DNA of 64,000 nucleotides, from contig CP106741.1 of the NCBI GenBank assembly GCA_030323305.1, positions 3,154,001 through 3,218,000 on the forward strand. The letters are read 5' to 3'. A program made the position numbers and the translations under genes. Numbering within the stretch: position 1 is the first letter of the stretch; every line of letters starts with the position of its first letter. The stretch is from Paenibacillus sp. CC-CFT747. GTDB taxonomy: Bacteria; Bacillota; Bacilli; Paenibacillales; NBRC-103111. Shown piece by piece: positions 1 to 9,345 of the stretch. A model generated the notes under the pieces. The model was not told the origin of the DNA and searched no databases. It worked only from the letters and a program-made list of their open reading frames with translations.

Positions 1-874
1 GTGTCGTAAGGAACCCCCGCGTGAACATACTCCCTCATTCTCTCCACGGAGAGGAAGGCGGCATGCCCTTCGTTGATATGGTACACGTTCGGCTGCAGGC
101 CGAGGGCGCGCAGGGCTTTGACCCCGCCGACGCCGAGGACGATCTCCTGCGCGATCCGCATATCCTGGTTCCCCCGTAAAGCTGGGAGGTAAGCTCGCGG
201 TCCTGCGGGCTGTTGCTTTCGAGATCGGCATCCAGCAGATAGAGAGGGACCCGGCCGACCTGAACGACCCAGACCTTAAGCTTGACCTGGCTGTCGCCGA
301 CGCCGGCTTCCACGATCACGTCGCTGCCGCCGATCTGAACGGGACGGACGGGCAGCTGGTTGAAATCATAGTCGACCCGGAGCGCCTGCTGGGAGCCCGA
401 GGAGTCCAGCCGCTGCTGGAAATAGCCTTTTCTATAGAGAAGGCCTACGCCCACAAAGGGAAGGCCCAAATCACTTGCAGATTTGCAGTGGTCTCCCGCC
501 AGAATGCCTAAGCCTCCGGAGTAGATAGGAAGGGATTCGTGGAAGCCGAACTCGGCGGAGAAATAAGCAATCGTGCCTCCGGCCTCGGGATGCTTCTCCC
601 CGTACCAGGCTTTGCGGCTCTCATACTGCTCCCACTGGGCAGCCACTTTGCTGTACAGCTCGAGGTAAGAGGAATCGGAAGCCAGCCGGTCCCATGCTTC
701 GGCGGAAGTCTCCAGCACCATTCGCACGGGATTGTGGTTGACCTTCTCCCACCGTTCCGGATCGATTTGTTCATACAGCTTGACGGCATCTGCGTTCCAG
801 CTGAACCACAGATTATAGGATAAAGGCAGCAATTGCTTTAAGGAATCGGGAAGGACGGGTTGGTTTCTCTCCAT
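1..874 (-). CDS. glgP: Alpha-glucan (glycogen/maltodextrin) phosphorylase, 5' part only; frame break near 171-175
   Basis: The N-terminal part of an alpha-glucan phosphorylase, which releases glucose-1-phosphate from storage or malto-oligosaccharide glucans. The first ~120 residues match the DUF3417 type N-terminus (SYNLWFSWNADAV), followed by YFSAEFGFHESLPIYSGGLG and AGDHCKSASDLG, typical of this family. The start has AGAGGTG about 10 bases upstream. The gene runs off the left edge. The frame breaks at a C5 run at 171-175; one more base restores VYHINEGHAAF and the reading frame to base 1. Family assignment is firm; the exact glucan is unknown. Confidence 0.9.
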
Positions 875-931
875 GAACGGACTGCACCTCTTTCTATAAG
901 GGAAGAATAATGGCAGTGCGGCATTCTCTCT

Positions 932-2166
932 TTATTTTTCCAACCCATTATACCTCCTTTTGGAAAACCAATGCAAAACCAATCCGACGGCAAGCAGCAC
1001 GGCAAGGAATCCGGAAAAGGTAAGGGAAAGCGGGAAAACCGCTTCCTTCACAAGGACCTCGGCGGGAGGAAGGGTGCCGGTCCAGGCCATGACGGCGGAG
1101 GTTCCGAGCAGGCCGCTCATCAGGGGCCACAGCAGGACGGCCAGACAGGCGGCCATGACGGCATGCAGCAGACGGGCCGCGAGAAAGGGGGCATACCGCA
1201 GGTTGGTGCGGTGGAGCAGGCTTACAATCTGGGCATGGACGGACAGTCCTCCCCAGGACAGCACGAAGGCTGCCACCGCTGCCTTGTAGACCAGGGGAAC
1301 CGCCGGGCCGGCCTGGCCCGCAGCCTTGGCCCCCAGGGTAACCTCGAAAAAGCCGTTCACCACCGCCTCGGATAACGCCCGCGGAAAACCGGCCCCCTGT
1401 AGAAGCGTATTCACCGATCCGTAAAATAAATCCAAGAGATGGCTCGATCTCATCGTTTCCATCAGCACGGAGAAGAAGACGACCAGGGCCCCGACGACGA
1501 AAATCAAAGACAGAGAAGTGGCGATTCCCTGCTGAAGCAGGGTGCCGATCGACCGCCCGTCGCGGATTCGCGCCTGATGCATCGCATCGAAGGAACGGCG
1601 GAGGAGGGACCCTCCGCCTTTGTCGGAAGGCAGGGGCGTGGCGGGCGCGCCGCGGCCATGAAACCTCATGAGGAAGCCGAGCAGCATGGCGGCTCCATAA
1701 TGAGAGGCGGCGAGCAGGAGGGCGATCCTTCCGTCGCTGAAGAATCCGACCGACACCGCCCCGATCAGAAAGATGGGGTCGGACGAGGTAGTGAAAGACA
1801 CCAGCCGTTCCCCTTCTTCCCGGGAGATCAGCTTCTGCTCCCACAGCTGTGCGGTAAGCTTGGCCCCTACGGGATAGCCGGAGGCGAAGCCCATCGCCAT
1901 CACAAAGCCGCCGATTCCGGGGATGCGGAAAACCGGCCGCATGAGCGGGTCGAGCAGCGTTCCGAAGAAATGGACGATGCCGAAGCCGAGCAGCATTTCG
2001 GACAGCAGGAAGAAAGGGAACAGGGCCGGGAAGAGCACGTCCCACCAGATCGCGACTCCCTTACCGCGGCCTCCATGCCTTCCGCCGGAAACCGCAGCAG
2101 AAGAACGAAGAAGGCGAGAGAGGCCGCAGCCGGAAGATAAAGCGAATGGATGCGCAGCGAGGACAT
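932..2166 (-). CDS. ylbJ: Sporulation integral membrane protein YlbJ; frame break near 2058-2060
   Basis: Polytopic membrane protein of the YlbJ family (nucleoside-recognition/gate-like), needed for proper spore cortex formation in B. subtilis. The N-terminus (MSSLRIHSLYLP) starts at 2166 behind AAAAGGAGGAG, and the conserved part reads WWDVLFPALFPFFLLSE, then FGTLLDP and GFASGYPVGAKLTAQL. The two parts are in different frames; adding one base to the CCC at 2058-2060 joins them as AVRGVAIWWDV. The length after joining, about 410 residues, is normal. It is transcribed toward glgP and probably made in the mother cell, though I cannot identify the promoter. Confidence 0.9.
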
Positions 2167-2286
2167 CGGGATTCTCCTCCTTTTCGGGTAGAAGGCGGGA
2201 AGCCTCGTCCCGCCGAACTCTTTTTACCTATATGAGGAGAGAAAGAAGTACATGCCGGGTATCTGCTCGGGACTGGGCTTTTGTGG

Positions 2287-2292
2287 TACAAT
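2287..2292 (+). promoter_or_regulatory. Extended -10 element
   Basis: TACAAT preceded by TGTG at 2282-2285 resembles an extended -10 box. It lies about 35 bases before the micropeptide at 2326 and could serve it and the globin gene. No good -35 is visible. Confidence 0.4.
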
Positions 2293-2325
2293 ATAGAGAC
2301 ACTACACATAGGGGAGCTGGTCGTT

Positions 2326-2418
2326 ATGGTCAGTGTAATTACGGCTCTGTTGGTTTGTGCTTATGTGTTCGTCATCAAGGAGAATTTGATGGGCCCTGAA
2401 GACGATGCGGATTATTGA
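2326..2418 (+). CDS. Predicted 30-residue single-span membrane peptide
   Basis: A short ORF with an ATG start and a GGGGAG site about 10 bases before it. It encodes a hydrophobic stretch (ITALLVCAYVFVI, residues 4-16) followed by an acidic tail ending GPEDDADY. It lies between an extended -10 promoter and the globin gene, which begins 27 bases after its stop, so the two are probably cotranscribed. I do not recognise a family. It could be a leader peptide or a small membrane protein; conservation in relatives would decide. Confidence 0.5.
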   Translation: MVSVITALLVCAYVFVIKENLMGPEDDADY

Positions 2419-2444
2419 AGACAGGAAGAAGGAGTACGACCGTT

Positions 2445-2825
2445 ATGCCTGACAACCGAGAGTTTACCTTATATGAAGCGATCGGCGGAGAGAAAGCGGT
2501 CCGGAAGCTGGTGAATGCCTTTTACCCTTTGGTTCAGGCGAATCCGCTGATCGGTCCGCTTTTTCCCGATGATATCGAGCCCGTCCGGGAGAAGCAGTTC
2601 TTGTTCTTGACCCAGTTCTTCGGGGGACCGCCTCTCTATTCGGAGCGGTACGGACACCCGATGATGCGGGCCCGCCATCTGCCGTTCCCGATTACCCCCG
2701 AGAGGGCCGATGCTTGGCTGGGCTGCATGAGCCGCGCCTTGGACAGCCTCCAGCTTGAGGAAGACCTCAAAGGCTTCGTGCTGGAGCGGCTTAAAGCCCC
2801 GGCCTATCATTTTATTAACAGCTGA
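2445..2825 (+). CDS. Truncated (group II) hemoglobin, YjbI type
   Basis: A 126-residue truncated globin of the 2-on-2 fold. It begins LYEAIGGEKAVRKLVNAFY, the usual TrHb start, and has the FGGPPLYSERYGHPMMRARH segment typical of group II globins, where the final His is the likely proximal heme ligand. Group II members bind oxygen and NO and are linked to oxidative or nitrosative stress. An AGAAGGAG site precedes ATG 2445. The DUF2225 gene follows after 40 bases, so the two are probably in one transcript. Confidence 0.92.
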   Translation: MPDNREFTLYEAIGGEKAVRKLVNAFYPLVQANPLIGPLFPDDIEPVREKQFLFLTQFFGGPPLYSERYGHPMMRARHLPFPITPERADAWLGCMSRALDSLQLEEDLKGFVLERLKAPAYHFINS

Positions 2826-2865
2826 GCCCACGCGACGCAGCCAGAAGCCGGAGAGGATGACCCCC

Positions 2866-3543
2866 ATGCTGGAGCCCTTGTACCAAACGAAGAACACCTG
2901 CCTGGTTTGTGAACGGGAGTTTACCACCTCCCGGGTGCGGAGCAGCTTCAAAAGACCGGTCCGCACCGAGAGCGATTTCTATATGGTGTTCAAGGAGATC
3001 AATCCCGACTACTATGTGGTGGCCGTCTGCCCCTCGTGCGGATATGCCTCTACGGAAAATTTTCATCCCCAGCTGGCACCGGTTCATCGGGCAGCCCTTC
3101 AAGAGAAGGTCGGCCGGAACTGGTCCTTCCGGGATTATGGGGGAAGCCGGACCTGGGAGGACGCTCTTGCCACCTACAAGCTGGCCCTTGTCTGTGCCCA
3201 GGCCAAACAAGAAAAAGACCGGGTGATCGCCGGTCTTCTTCATCATATCGCCTGGCTGTACCGGGAGAAGGAGGATCACGCCCAGGAGCAGCGGTTCCTT
3301 GCCTTCGCCATGCAGGCTTATCTTTCGGTTTATGAACGGGAAGGGGGCAGTGTCAACAATGCCCGCCTTATGTATTTGCTCGGTGAGCTGAACCGCCGGC
3401 TTGGCCGGTATTCCGAAGCGGTGCAGTGGTTCTCGCGGGTCGTGAACGACAAGAGCATCATGGATGCCGCCATGATTCGGGCCTCCCGCGATCAATGGGA
3501 GGTCACCCGGCAGGATATGGCCGCGAAAGCGGAAGAGTCGTAA
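2866..3543 (+). CDS. DUF2225 family protein
   Basis: A 225-residue soluble protein with two CxxC pairs, CLVCEREF near residue 15 and CPSCGYAST near 60, suggesting a zinc-binding N-terminal part. The helical C-terminal half (residues ~100-215) looks TPR-like. This matches the DUF2225 family common in spore-forming Firmicutes; function unknown. ATG 2866 is preferred to ATG 2857 because GAGAGG lies at a normal distance only from the former. It follows the globin gene on the same strand. Confidence 0.85.
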   Translation: MLEPLYQTKNTCLVCEREFTTSRVRSSFKRPVRTESDFYMVFKEINPDYYVVAVCPSCGYASTENFHPQLAPVHRAALQEKVGRNWSFRDYGGSRTWEDALATYKLALVCAQAKQEKDRVIAGLLHHIAWLYREKEDHAQEQRFLAFAMQAYLSVYEREGGSVNNARLMYLLGELNRRLGRYSEAVQWFSRVVNDKSIMDAAMIRASRDQWEVTRQDMAAKAEES

Positions 3544-3580
3544 CACGCCGGCTGGTTGAACCCCGACCGGCCGTCAGGGA

Positions 3581-4701
3581 TCAGGCGCCGGGGATTCGGC
3601 TTCCGTGTCCCTTCATGACGGCCGGCAGGGTATCTTCATAGATGGTATATTTGCTTTTGCCTGTATGCTTGGAATAATAGAGGGCCTCGTCGGCTTGCGC
3701 AATCAGCCGGCGGAGGTCCTCTTTCGGCTGCTTCGCGGCGGCGGCTCCCACCGAGATGGTGATCCGTCCGTCCGGCTGCACCTCTCGCTTAGGGAAAGGG
3801 TAGTCGCTGACCGTCCGGCACAGCTTACCGGCGAGTACCGCCATGCTGATGTCATCGCAGCCGCTCGACATGACGATGAATTCTTCTCCACCGTAGCGGG
3901 CCACATAGTCCTTCTCTCCCGCTGCGCTTCTAAGCACCGCACCGGCTTCTTGGAGAAGCTGGTCTCCCTGCAGATGGCCGAGCCGGTCATTGTAATTTTT
4001 GAAGTCGTCGATATCGAGCATGAGGATGGCGATCGGCTGTTCTTTGAGCGTGTTCTCGGCGATTCTCATAAAGCTTCTAAGGTTGGGCAGCCGCGTGAGA
4101 CGGTCCTGGCTGGCCATCAGCTCAAGCTTGCGCTGGTCGAACCAAGCCGAGCTTTCCTCATTCAGCATGGCAATAAGAAGAAAGACCATGACAATCGAGA
4201 CGGCCCATTCCACGGTATTGCCTGCCAATGCTACTAGTCCGCGGGAGGAGGGATCATAGAGCGTGGTCCCGAAGCGCAGAAGATACAGAACGGAGCAAAT
4301 GGCTACCCCATCCCAAATCTTGATCCGGCTGTAGCCGCTGCGGTATTCGCCCTTGTGAAAGAAGGAGGAAATGATGGATGGGATCAGAAGACCGTGAAGA
4401 ATGCCGGGCAGCGGGTCGGCCTCCCGAAAGAGAAGGGCGTACAGAATGGGAGGAACGGTCGAGAGCAGGCCGTAAGCTCCCCGAAGCGCAGCGAGACCAT
4501 GATGACCGGGGCGTACCTCATGTCATGCATGGGAAAGCCCATGGGGTGAGGCAGCGCCATCATCACGATCGAAGCTAGGCCCGTCAATAGGGAAACGGGA
4601 AGAAGCCGGTCCGTTCCCATCCGGCCGCGCAGCTTAATGGCTATATAGCTAATGGTCATCAAGGCGCAGGCGTTCATCACCAGGACGAGGATATCGTTCA
4701 T
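3581..4701 (-). CDS. Membrane GGDEF protein (diguanylate cyclase); frame break near 4479-4482
   Basis: An N-terminal multi-span region like 5TMR-5TM sensors (MNDILVLVMNACALM and more helices) joined to a GGDEF domain. The GGDEF part shows LTRLPNLRSF, DIDDFKNYND and ARYGGEEF, so the catalytic A-site is intact and it should make cyclic di-GMP. The frame breaks at a CCCC run (4479-4482); one added base reads through as RFGGAYGLLSTV and restores the remaining helices. It is convergent with the DUF2225 gene. The sensed signal cannot be told. Confidence 0.88.
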
Positions 4702-4844
4702 TAGAACCACTCGCTTGCATGTGGAATAGGTACAAAGTCTCAATTTATATTATAACAAAAATTCCCTCTTTTCCTAGGGGAACAGCTCTTTAATTTTATA
4801 GGAAAGATTAAGCTTCCGGGACGTAACAAGTGGGAAACAAAAAG

Positions 4845-4870
4845 CGGCATGGCCGCTAGAGGCCATGCCG
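4845..4870 (-). terminator. Rho-independent terminator
   Basis: Read on the minus strand, a perfect 10-bp stem (CGGCATGGCC / GGCCATGCCG) is followed by CTTTTTGTTT. It lies directly after the stop of the small zinc-ribbon gene at 4874. Confidence 0.85.
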
Positions 4871-4873
4871 GAT

Positions 4874-5125
4874 TCAGGTTCTGTCCGTTCTTTTTCCACG
4901 CAGAGGCTGGTCGGCGAGCAGGTAATCGGCATCGTTGTCGATGATCGTTACCCGGCTGTAGCAGCAGGGGAAGACCAGAAGCTTCTTGGCTCCTTCGCGG
5001 ATCGGCTGCAGGTCCTTCGTCCGCAAGGGGAGCAGAACGTTCTCGCTGCCACAGAAGGGGCATTCCCGGACATAAACGTCCTTCTGAACGGTTTCGTACG
5101 GCCAGGTGCGGTCGAATGGAATCAT
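4874..5125 (-). CDS. Small zinc-ribbon-like protein, unknown function
   Basis: An 83-residue protein with CPFCGSENVLLP near residue 22 and CCYSR near residue 54, consistent with a zinc ribbon. Its ATG overlaps the TGA of the upstream YycC-like gene by four bases (5122-5125), so the two are translationally coupled. A strong terminator follows. I do not recognise the family. Confidence 0.72.
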   Translation of the reverse strand: MIPFDRTWPYETVQKDVYVRECPFCGSENVLLPLRTKDLQPIREGAKKLLVFPCCYSRVTIIDNDADYLLADQPLRGKRTDRT

Positions 5126-5319
5126 GATTGCGGTCCGGGGGCTTCGGATTCCGGGGCTTGCGCTTTCTTGGCTTCTTCCTCTTCGGCCTGCTGCTTGGCC
5201 AGCTCGCCCAGCTTCTGCAGCAGAATATGCTGCGGCATGTGCATCAGGTTCTCAAGAGGCACCTTGAGCATTTCAGATAATTTAACGGCCGTTTCCGGGG
5301 AAATTTGCAGGGGACGCAT
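5122..5319 (-). CDS. YycC-like small protein
   Basis: The N-terminal ~45 residues (MRPLQISPETAVKLSEML, then PLENLMHMPQHILLQKLGEL) match the YycC family of Bacillales, extended here by a Glu/Ala-rich tail. ATG 5319 is preferred over the upstream in-frame ATG 5328 because AAAGGATGA is 8 bases before it, and homologs start MRPL. Function unknown. It is coupled to the zinc-ribbon gene. Confidence 0.8.
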   Translation of the reverse strand: MRPLQISPETAVKLSEMLKVPLENLMHMPQHILLQKLGELAKQQAEEEEAKKAQAPESEAPGPQS

Positions 5320-5520
5320 AGCGGTCATCCTTTCTAAAGGTAGGCTGCTTTTTGACTACATTTAATCATACTGGCGGAAGGACCGCAAACGTCAGGGGGA
5401 TTCGGCCGGTGTAAGGTCTCCCGTCCGGAAGAGGAGGCGTTCGTTTTACCCTGCCGGGGGAAGTATGATTAAATGGGAGGATGGAACCACCATCCCACCG
5501 ATAGAAAGGACGATAAAGGA

Positions 5521-7307
5521 ATGAAGCAGCCACTGAACCCGACCTGGGAGCTGGATTCGATCTTTGAAGGGGGAGCGGGTCTCCCGCCTTTGCTTCCTTC
5601 CTGGACGGAATCGCGGAGGAAACCGCGGCATTCTCCGGCCGTCTTGACCAGGCCGAGGAGCTCCCCGAAGAACGGCGGGCCGAGAAGATCCCCGCACTGC
5701 TTGGCAGCCTCCAAACGATCCTTAAGAAGCTGAGGGAAGCGGAATCATTCGCCGGCTGTCTGGCGGCCGAGAACCAGAGCGACCGGCGGGCCGTCCAGCT
5801 GGGCGGCCGGATCAAGGGACTGTCGGCGGCCTATCAATCCGCCCTCACCCGGTTTGACCGTCTGCTGACCGGGCTTCCGGAGGAAGCTTTCCGCCGTCTG
5901 CTGGAGCAGCCGCCGGTATCCGGGGTAGCCTTCTCCCTGGAGGAACGCCGCGCACTCGCCAAGGAGAAGCTGCCGCCGGAGCAGGAGTCGCTCGTGAACG
6001 ATCTGGCCGTTGACGGCTACCACGGCTGGGGCGATCTCTACGATACGACGGTCAGCCGGATGCGCATTCCTTACGAGGATAACGGCCAAATCGTGGAGCT
6101 GTCCGCCGGCCAGATGTACAACAAGCTGCATACGCCGGACCGGGAGAAGCGGAAGCAGCTGTTCCGGCAGTGGGAAGCGAGCTGGGAGGAGCAGGCGGAT
6201 TTCTGCGCGGACGCCCTTAACCATCTCGCCGGCTTCCGGCTTGCCCTTTACCGGAACCGGGGCTGGGATTCCGTCTTGAAGGAACCCCTTGCCATCAACC
6301 GGATGTCGGAGAAGACGCTGGACGCCATGTGGGGCGCCATTGCCCGCAGCAAACCGGTTCTCGTTGAGTATCTGCAGCGCAAGGCGAAGCTGCTCGGGAC
6401 GGAGACGCTCGACTGGCACGATGTGGAGGCCCCGATCGGCGGCTCCGGCCGTGAGTACAGCTACGACGAGGGAGCCGCCCTCATCGTGGAGCAGTTCCGC
6501 CGATTCAGCCCGAAGATGGCGGACTTCGCCGAGCTCGCCTTCGAGAAGCGGTGGATCGAGGCGGAGGACCGGCCGGGCAAAAGACCGGGAGGCTTCTGCA
6601 CGTCCTTCCCGGTGAGCGGAGAGACACGGATCTTCATGACGTTCGGAGGGACGGCCTCCAACGTCTCCACGCTCGCCCACGAGCTCGGCCATGCCTACCA
6701 CCAGTACGTCATGGACGACCTGCCTGCGCTGGCGCAGGAGTACGCGATGAACGTCGCTGAAACGGCCTCGACTTTCGCCGAGATGATTGTAAGCGACGCG
6801 GCCATCCGGCAGGCGGGCGAAGAAGAGAAGCTCGGCCTTCTGGAGGACAAAATCCAGCGGACGGTCGCGTTCTTCCTAAACATTCATGCCCGGCTGCTGT
6901 TTGAAACCCGCTTCTATGAGGAGCGCCGCAAAGGGCTTGTCGGAACCGAACGCCTGAACGAACTTATGGTGCAAGCGCAGAAGGAAGCGTTCAGCGGCGC
7001 TCTCGGCGAGTACCATCCGCATTTCTGGGCGGCGAAGCTCCATTTCTATGCAACCGACGTCCCGTTCTACAACTTCCCGTACACATTCGGCTACTTGTTC
7101 AGCGCCGGCTTGTACGCCCAGGCCGTCAAGGAGGGCGAAGGCTTCGAAGACCGCTACATTGCCCTGCTTCGCGACACGGCCAGCATGACCGTGGAGGAGC
7201 TGGCGAAGAAGCATCTCGGCGTCGACCTGGAGCAGCCCGATTTTTGGGATAGGGCCGTCGGACTCTGTGTCGAAGATATACACCAATTCCTGGAAATGAC
7301 TAAATAG
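5521..7307 (+). CDS. M3 family oligoendopeptidase (PepF type); frame break near 5569-5573
   Basis: A cytoplasmic zinc metallopeptidase cleaving short peptides. The HExxH motif is in LAHELGHAYHQ, about 6676-6708, with the downstream Glu in NVAETASTFAEM. The start reads MKQPLNPTWELDSIFEGG, typical of the M3B oligoendopeptidases. After the G5 run at 5569-5573 the frame shifts; one more G gives GGSGSPAFASFLDGIAEE and a continuous ~595-residue protein, a normal length. AAAGGAC lies about 10 bases before the ATG. It stands alone between two intergenic gaps. Confidence 0.92.
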
Positions 7308-7488
7308 GGAATCGGGATTCGGGGGGGGGCTGCCCCGGGATTTAGGACTATAAGCCCAATTAATGGAAAGGGACGCCATGGTATACTGGAATTGTTTCCA
7401 ACCAACGACCCCAGAGATTCCGGGCAGCCGGAATTCTAACGACGAAGGACGGAACCCCTCCATTACTCCCCGGGCAGGTGAACCTGGA

Positions 7489-7731
7489 ATGGCGTTATCC
7501 AACTGCAAGCAATGCGGGAAGCTGTTTCTCCGCCAGAAATCGGCCTACTGCCGCGACTGCCAAGAGGCCAATGACGAGTATTATTTCGAGCTCCGCCGCT
7601 ATATCAAAGCTCATCCGAACAGCACCATGCTGGAAATTCACGAGAAAACGGGAATCCCGCTCGCCAAGCTCCTGGAGCTGCAGCGGCAGGATTACGCCCC
7701 TTTGGAGCCTAAAGGAGAGCGCTTATGCTGA
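7489..7731 (+). CDS. YvyF-like flagellar-operon family protein
   Basis: An 80-residue protein starting MALSNCKQCGKLFLRQKS with a second CRDC pair, followed by a helix-turn-helix-like segment (STMLEIHEKTGIPLAKLLEL). This matches the YvyF family normally found in the flagellar gene cluster next to flgM. Here no flagellar gene is near; it overlaps the glyoxalase start (ATG 7725 before TGA 7729-7731). The chosen ATG gives the family N-terminus. Function is not known; the cysteines suggest a zinc site. Confidence 0.75.
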   Translation: MALSNCKQCGKLFLRQKSAYCRDCQEANDEYYFELRRYIKAHPNSTMLEIHEKTGIPLAKLLELQRQDYAPLEPKGERLC

Positions 7732-8107
7732 TAAAACCGTATCTGCACCATATAAGCTTGAATGTGACCGACCTGGAGCGCTCCAAAGCCTTCTACGGAG
7801 GCGTTCTGGGACTGGAACCGCTCGAGCGGCCCCCTTTGACTTCCTCGGAGCATGGTATTCGCTCGGGGACAACCAGCAGCTTCACTTGATCCTCTATGAC
7901 GGCGAGACCCTCCGCAGCGGCGAGATCAACTCGCGGGACGGCCATTTTGCCATCCGGGTGGAGAGCTTCCGGCAGGCCGTCCAATGGGCGGAGGAGGCCG
8001 GCATTCCTTACGACGCGAGACCGAATGCGAGAGCGGGCTTTCCCCAGCTGTACATCCTGGATCCCGACCGCAACATCATTGAGATCAATGCCGAGTCGCT
8101 GGACTGA
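7725..8107 (+). CDS. Glyoxalase/bleomycin resistance (VOC) family protein; frame break near 7830-7834
   Basis: A single-module VOC protein of about 126 residues. The N-terminal half LHHISLNVTDLERSKAFYGGVLGL contains the first metal-ligand His. The second half, in another frame, reads FDFLGAWYSLGDNQQLHLILY and ends LYILDPDRNIIEINA. Adding one C to the C5 run at 7830-7834 joins them as ERPPFDFLGAW. The start codon overlaps the stop of the YvyF-like gene, so translation is coupled. Substrate unknown. Confidence 0.85.
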
Positions 8108-8143
8108 TCTCCGCCTTGGTATTTCCAAACTAATCCTCAGCAG

Positions 8144-8172
8144 CCAGCCCGGCTCCAGCGGGTTGGTTTTTT
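8144..8172 (+). terminator. Rho-independent terminator
   Basis: An 8-bp stem (CCAGCCCG with CGGGTTGG, one G-T pair) and then six T residues, 37 bases after the glyoxalase stop. Confidence 0.8.
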
Positions 8173-8290
8173 CCATTTGTACGAGCTTCTTTATCCGGAA
8201 GGTAACGAGCTTGTGGAAGCGCTTAATGGCAGGTGGGGCTTAGGATCTACGTTCCCAATAAAGAACGTGCAGAAAATGGAAAAAAAGTTA

Positions 8291-8319
8291 TTGAATTCTG
8301 AAAAGTCCCCCTATATAAT
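8291..8319 (+). promoter_or_regulatory. Sigma-A type promoter for the gene at 8382
   Basis: TTGAAT at 8291-8296, a 17-base spacer, and a consensus TATAAT at 8314-8319, in an A+T-rich stretch unlike its surroundings. Confidence 0.75.
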
Positions 8320-8333
8320 AGGTCTCAAGACCT
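8320..8333. promoter_or_regulatory. Palindrome overlapping the start of transcription (possible operator)
   Basis: AGGTCTCAAGACCT: two perfect 6-bp arms separated by CA, starting on the base after the -10 box. It could be a repressor operator or the first hairpin of the transcript. Confidence 0.4.
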
Positions 8334-8381
8334 GCATAATATTACATAAATTTTACTTTATCTAGCAAAGGAGGGACTTTA

Positions 8382-8777
8382 GTGATTCTGGAACAACTCC
8401 CCCTGTCCAAGCAGGTTGAGATTGTTTTCCGCGAAATCAAGGATGAGCTGTGCCATCTTTCTTCCGGAATCGTGTTTATTCAAGTCCGTAACAACGTCGT
8501 CGGGAAATTCGGAGTGAAGCACAACCCGATGGAGAGCAAGAGCGGGGTACTTGAGGCGGCTGAGAAGGGGCTGACCGAGCTCCATTTTCATGAATTCCGC
8601 AAAATGGCGGTGGATTCGCTCCGCTACAAGAAGAACTGGACGCATGGGGAAATTTTTTATGAGTTCGCCGTCAAAAAAGAAAGCCTCTATGCGAGCTTCC
8701 AGTTTGAATCGAATTACAACATGGCGAGCCTGTTCATGAACAAGGAAGCGAAGAGAGACATCCGGGAAACGGTGTAA
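8382..8777 (+). CDS. Unknown 131-residue protein
   Basis: A GTG start with AAGGAGGGAC about 5 bases before it and a strong promoter 60 bases upstream support this as a real gene. It is a soluble, mixed alpha/beta protein without signal peptide or membrane span, with FIQVRNNVVGKFGVKHNP near residue 32 and WTHGEIFYEFAVKK near 86. I do not recognise the family. It is monocistronic: flanked by terminators on both sides. Confidence 0.75.
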   Translation: MILEQLPLSKQVEIVFREIKDELCHLSSGIVFIQVRNNVVGKFGVKHNPMESKSGVLEAAEKGLTELHFHEFRKMAVDSLRYKKNWTHGEIFYEFAVKKESLYASFQFESNYNMASLFMNKEAKRDIRETV

Positions 8778-8811
8778 GGCGCAAGCCTTCCCAGCCCGTC
8801 AAGCATCGAAA

Positions 8812-8848
8812 AACCCGGCTGCTCCAATGGAGCAGCCGGGTTGCTTTT
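8812..8848 (+). terminator. Rho-independent terminator
   Basis: A perfect 14-bp stem (AACCCGGCTGCTCC with its complement, loop AAT) followed by GCTTTT. It separates the unknown gene at 8382 from the convergent SASP gene. Confidence 0.9.
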
Positions 8849-8924
8849 GTCAGGTGAAGTAGGTTCCCGCATAGAGGTCGGATCAACTTCACAGCTCTTC
8901 GTTATCCATGCGGGGGAAGGTCAA

Positions 8925-9155
8925 TTAACGGTTTCCGAATTGACCAGCCAGTTGTTGCTCGGCGATTTGGACCAAACGACGGGTAATGTGACCCCCGATG
9001 GCACCGGTGTCACGGGTTGCCATGTATCCATAGTAGCCATCTTGCGGGATTTGAATCCCCAGCTCTTGAGCTACTTCATATTTCAGCTGCTCCAGGGCTT
9101 GGTTTGCTTGAGGCACTACCAGGACGTTGCTGCTACGGCTTTGTCCGCTTCCCAT
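8925..9155 (-). CDS. Alpha/beta-type small acid-soluble spore protein
   Basis: A 76-residue SASP: SSNVLVVPQANQALEQLKYE, then the GPR-protease-type region around EVAQELGI, and GAIGGHITRRLVQIAEQQL, both SASP signatures. These proteins coat and protect spore DNA and are degraded on germination. ATG 9155 is chosen over the upstream GTG because GGAGG lies 8 bases before it and family members start MGxGQSRSSN. Expected to be under forespore sigma-G control; I did not identify the promoter with confidence. Confidence 0.93.
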   Translation of the reverse strand: MGSGQSRSSNVLVVPQANQALEQLKYEVAQELGIQIPQDGYYGYMATRDTGAIGGHITRRLVQIAEQQLAGQFGNR

Positions 9156-9345
9156 ATCTATCACCTCCAGTAATAGGTAGTATGAACAGGAGCGGAAATT
9201 CTACTCACTGAATTTTTTGGTAATTCCCACCAAAAGAATACCGCCTCTTATCGGGACAGGGATCGCCTGCAGAGCGGAAGCCTCCGGAGAAGGGAATATG
9301 CTATACTGACGTATAATGTCACGAAGGAAACGGGGGAACCGCACC

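Noticed and set aside
7321..7329. A run of nine G as a phase-variation tract
   Set aside because: It lies between genes, 13 bases after the oligoendopeptidase stop, and would not switch a frame or obvious promoter.
8177..8365. A 62-codon frame before the unknown gene at 8382
   Set aside because: It runs through the terminator region and the consensus promoter at 8291-8319 and has no ribosome site.
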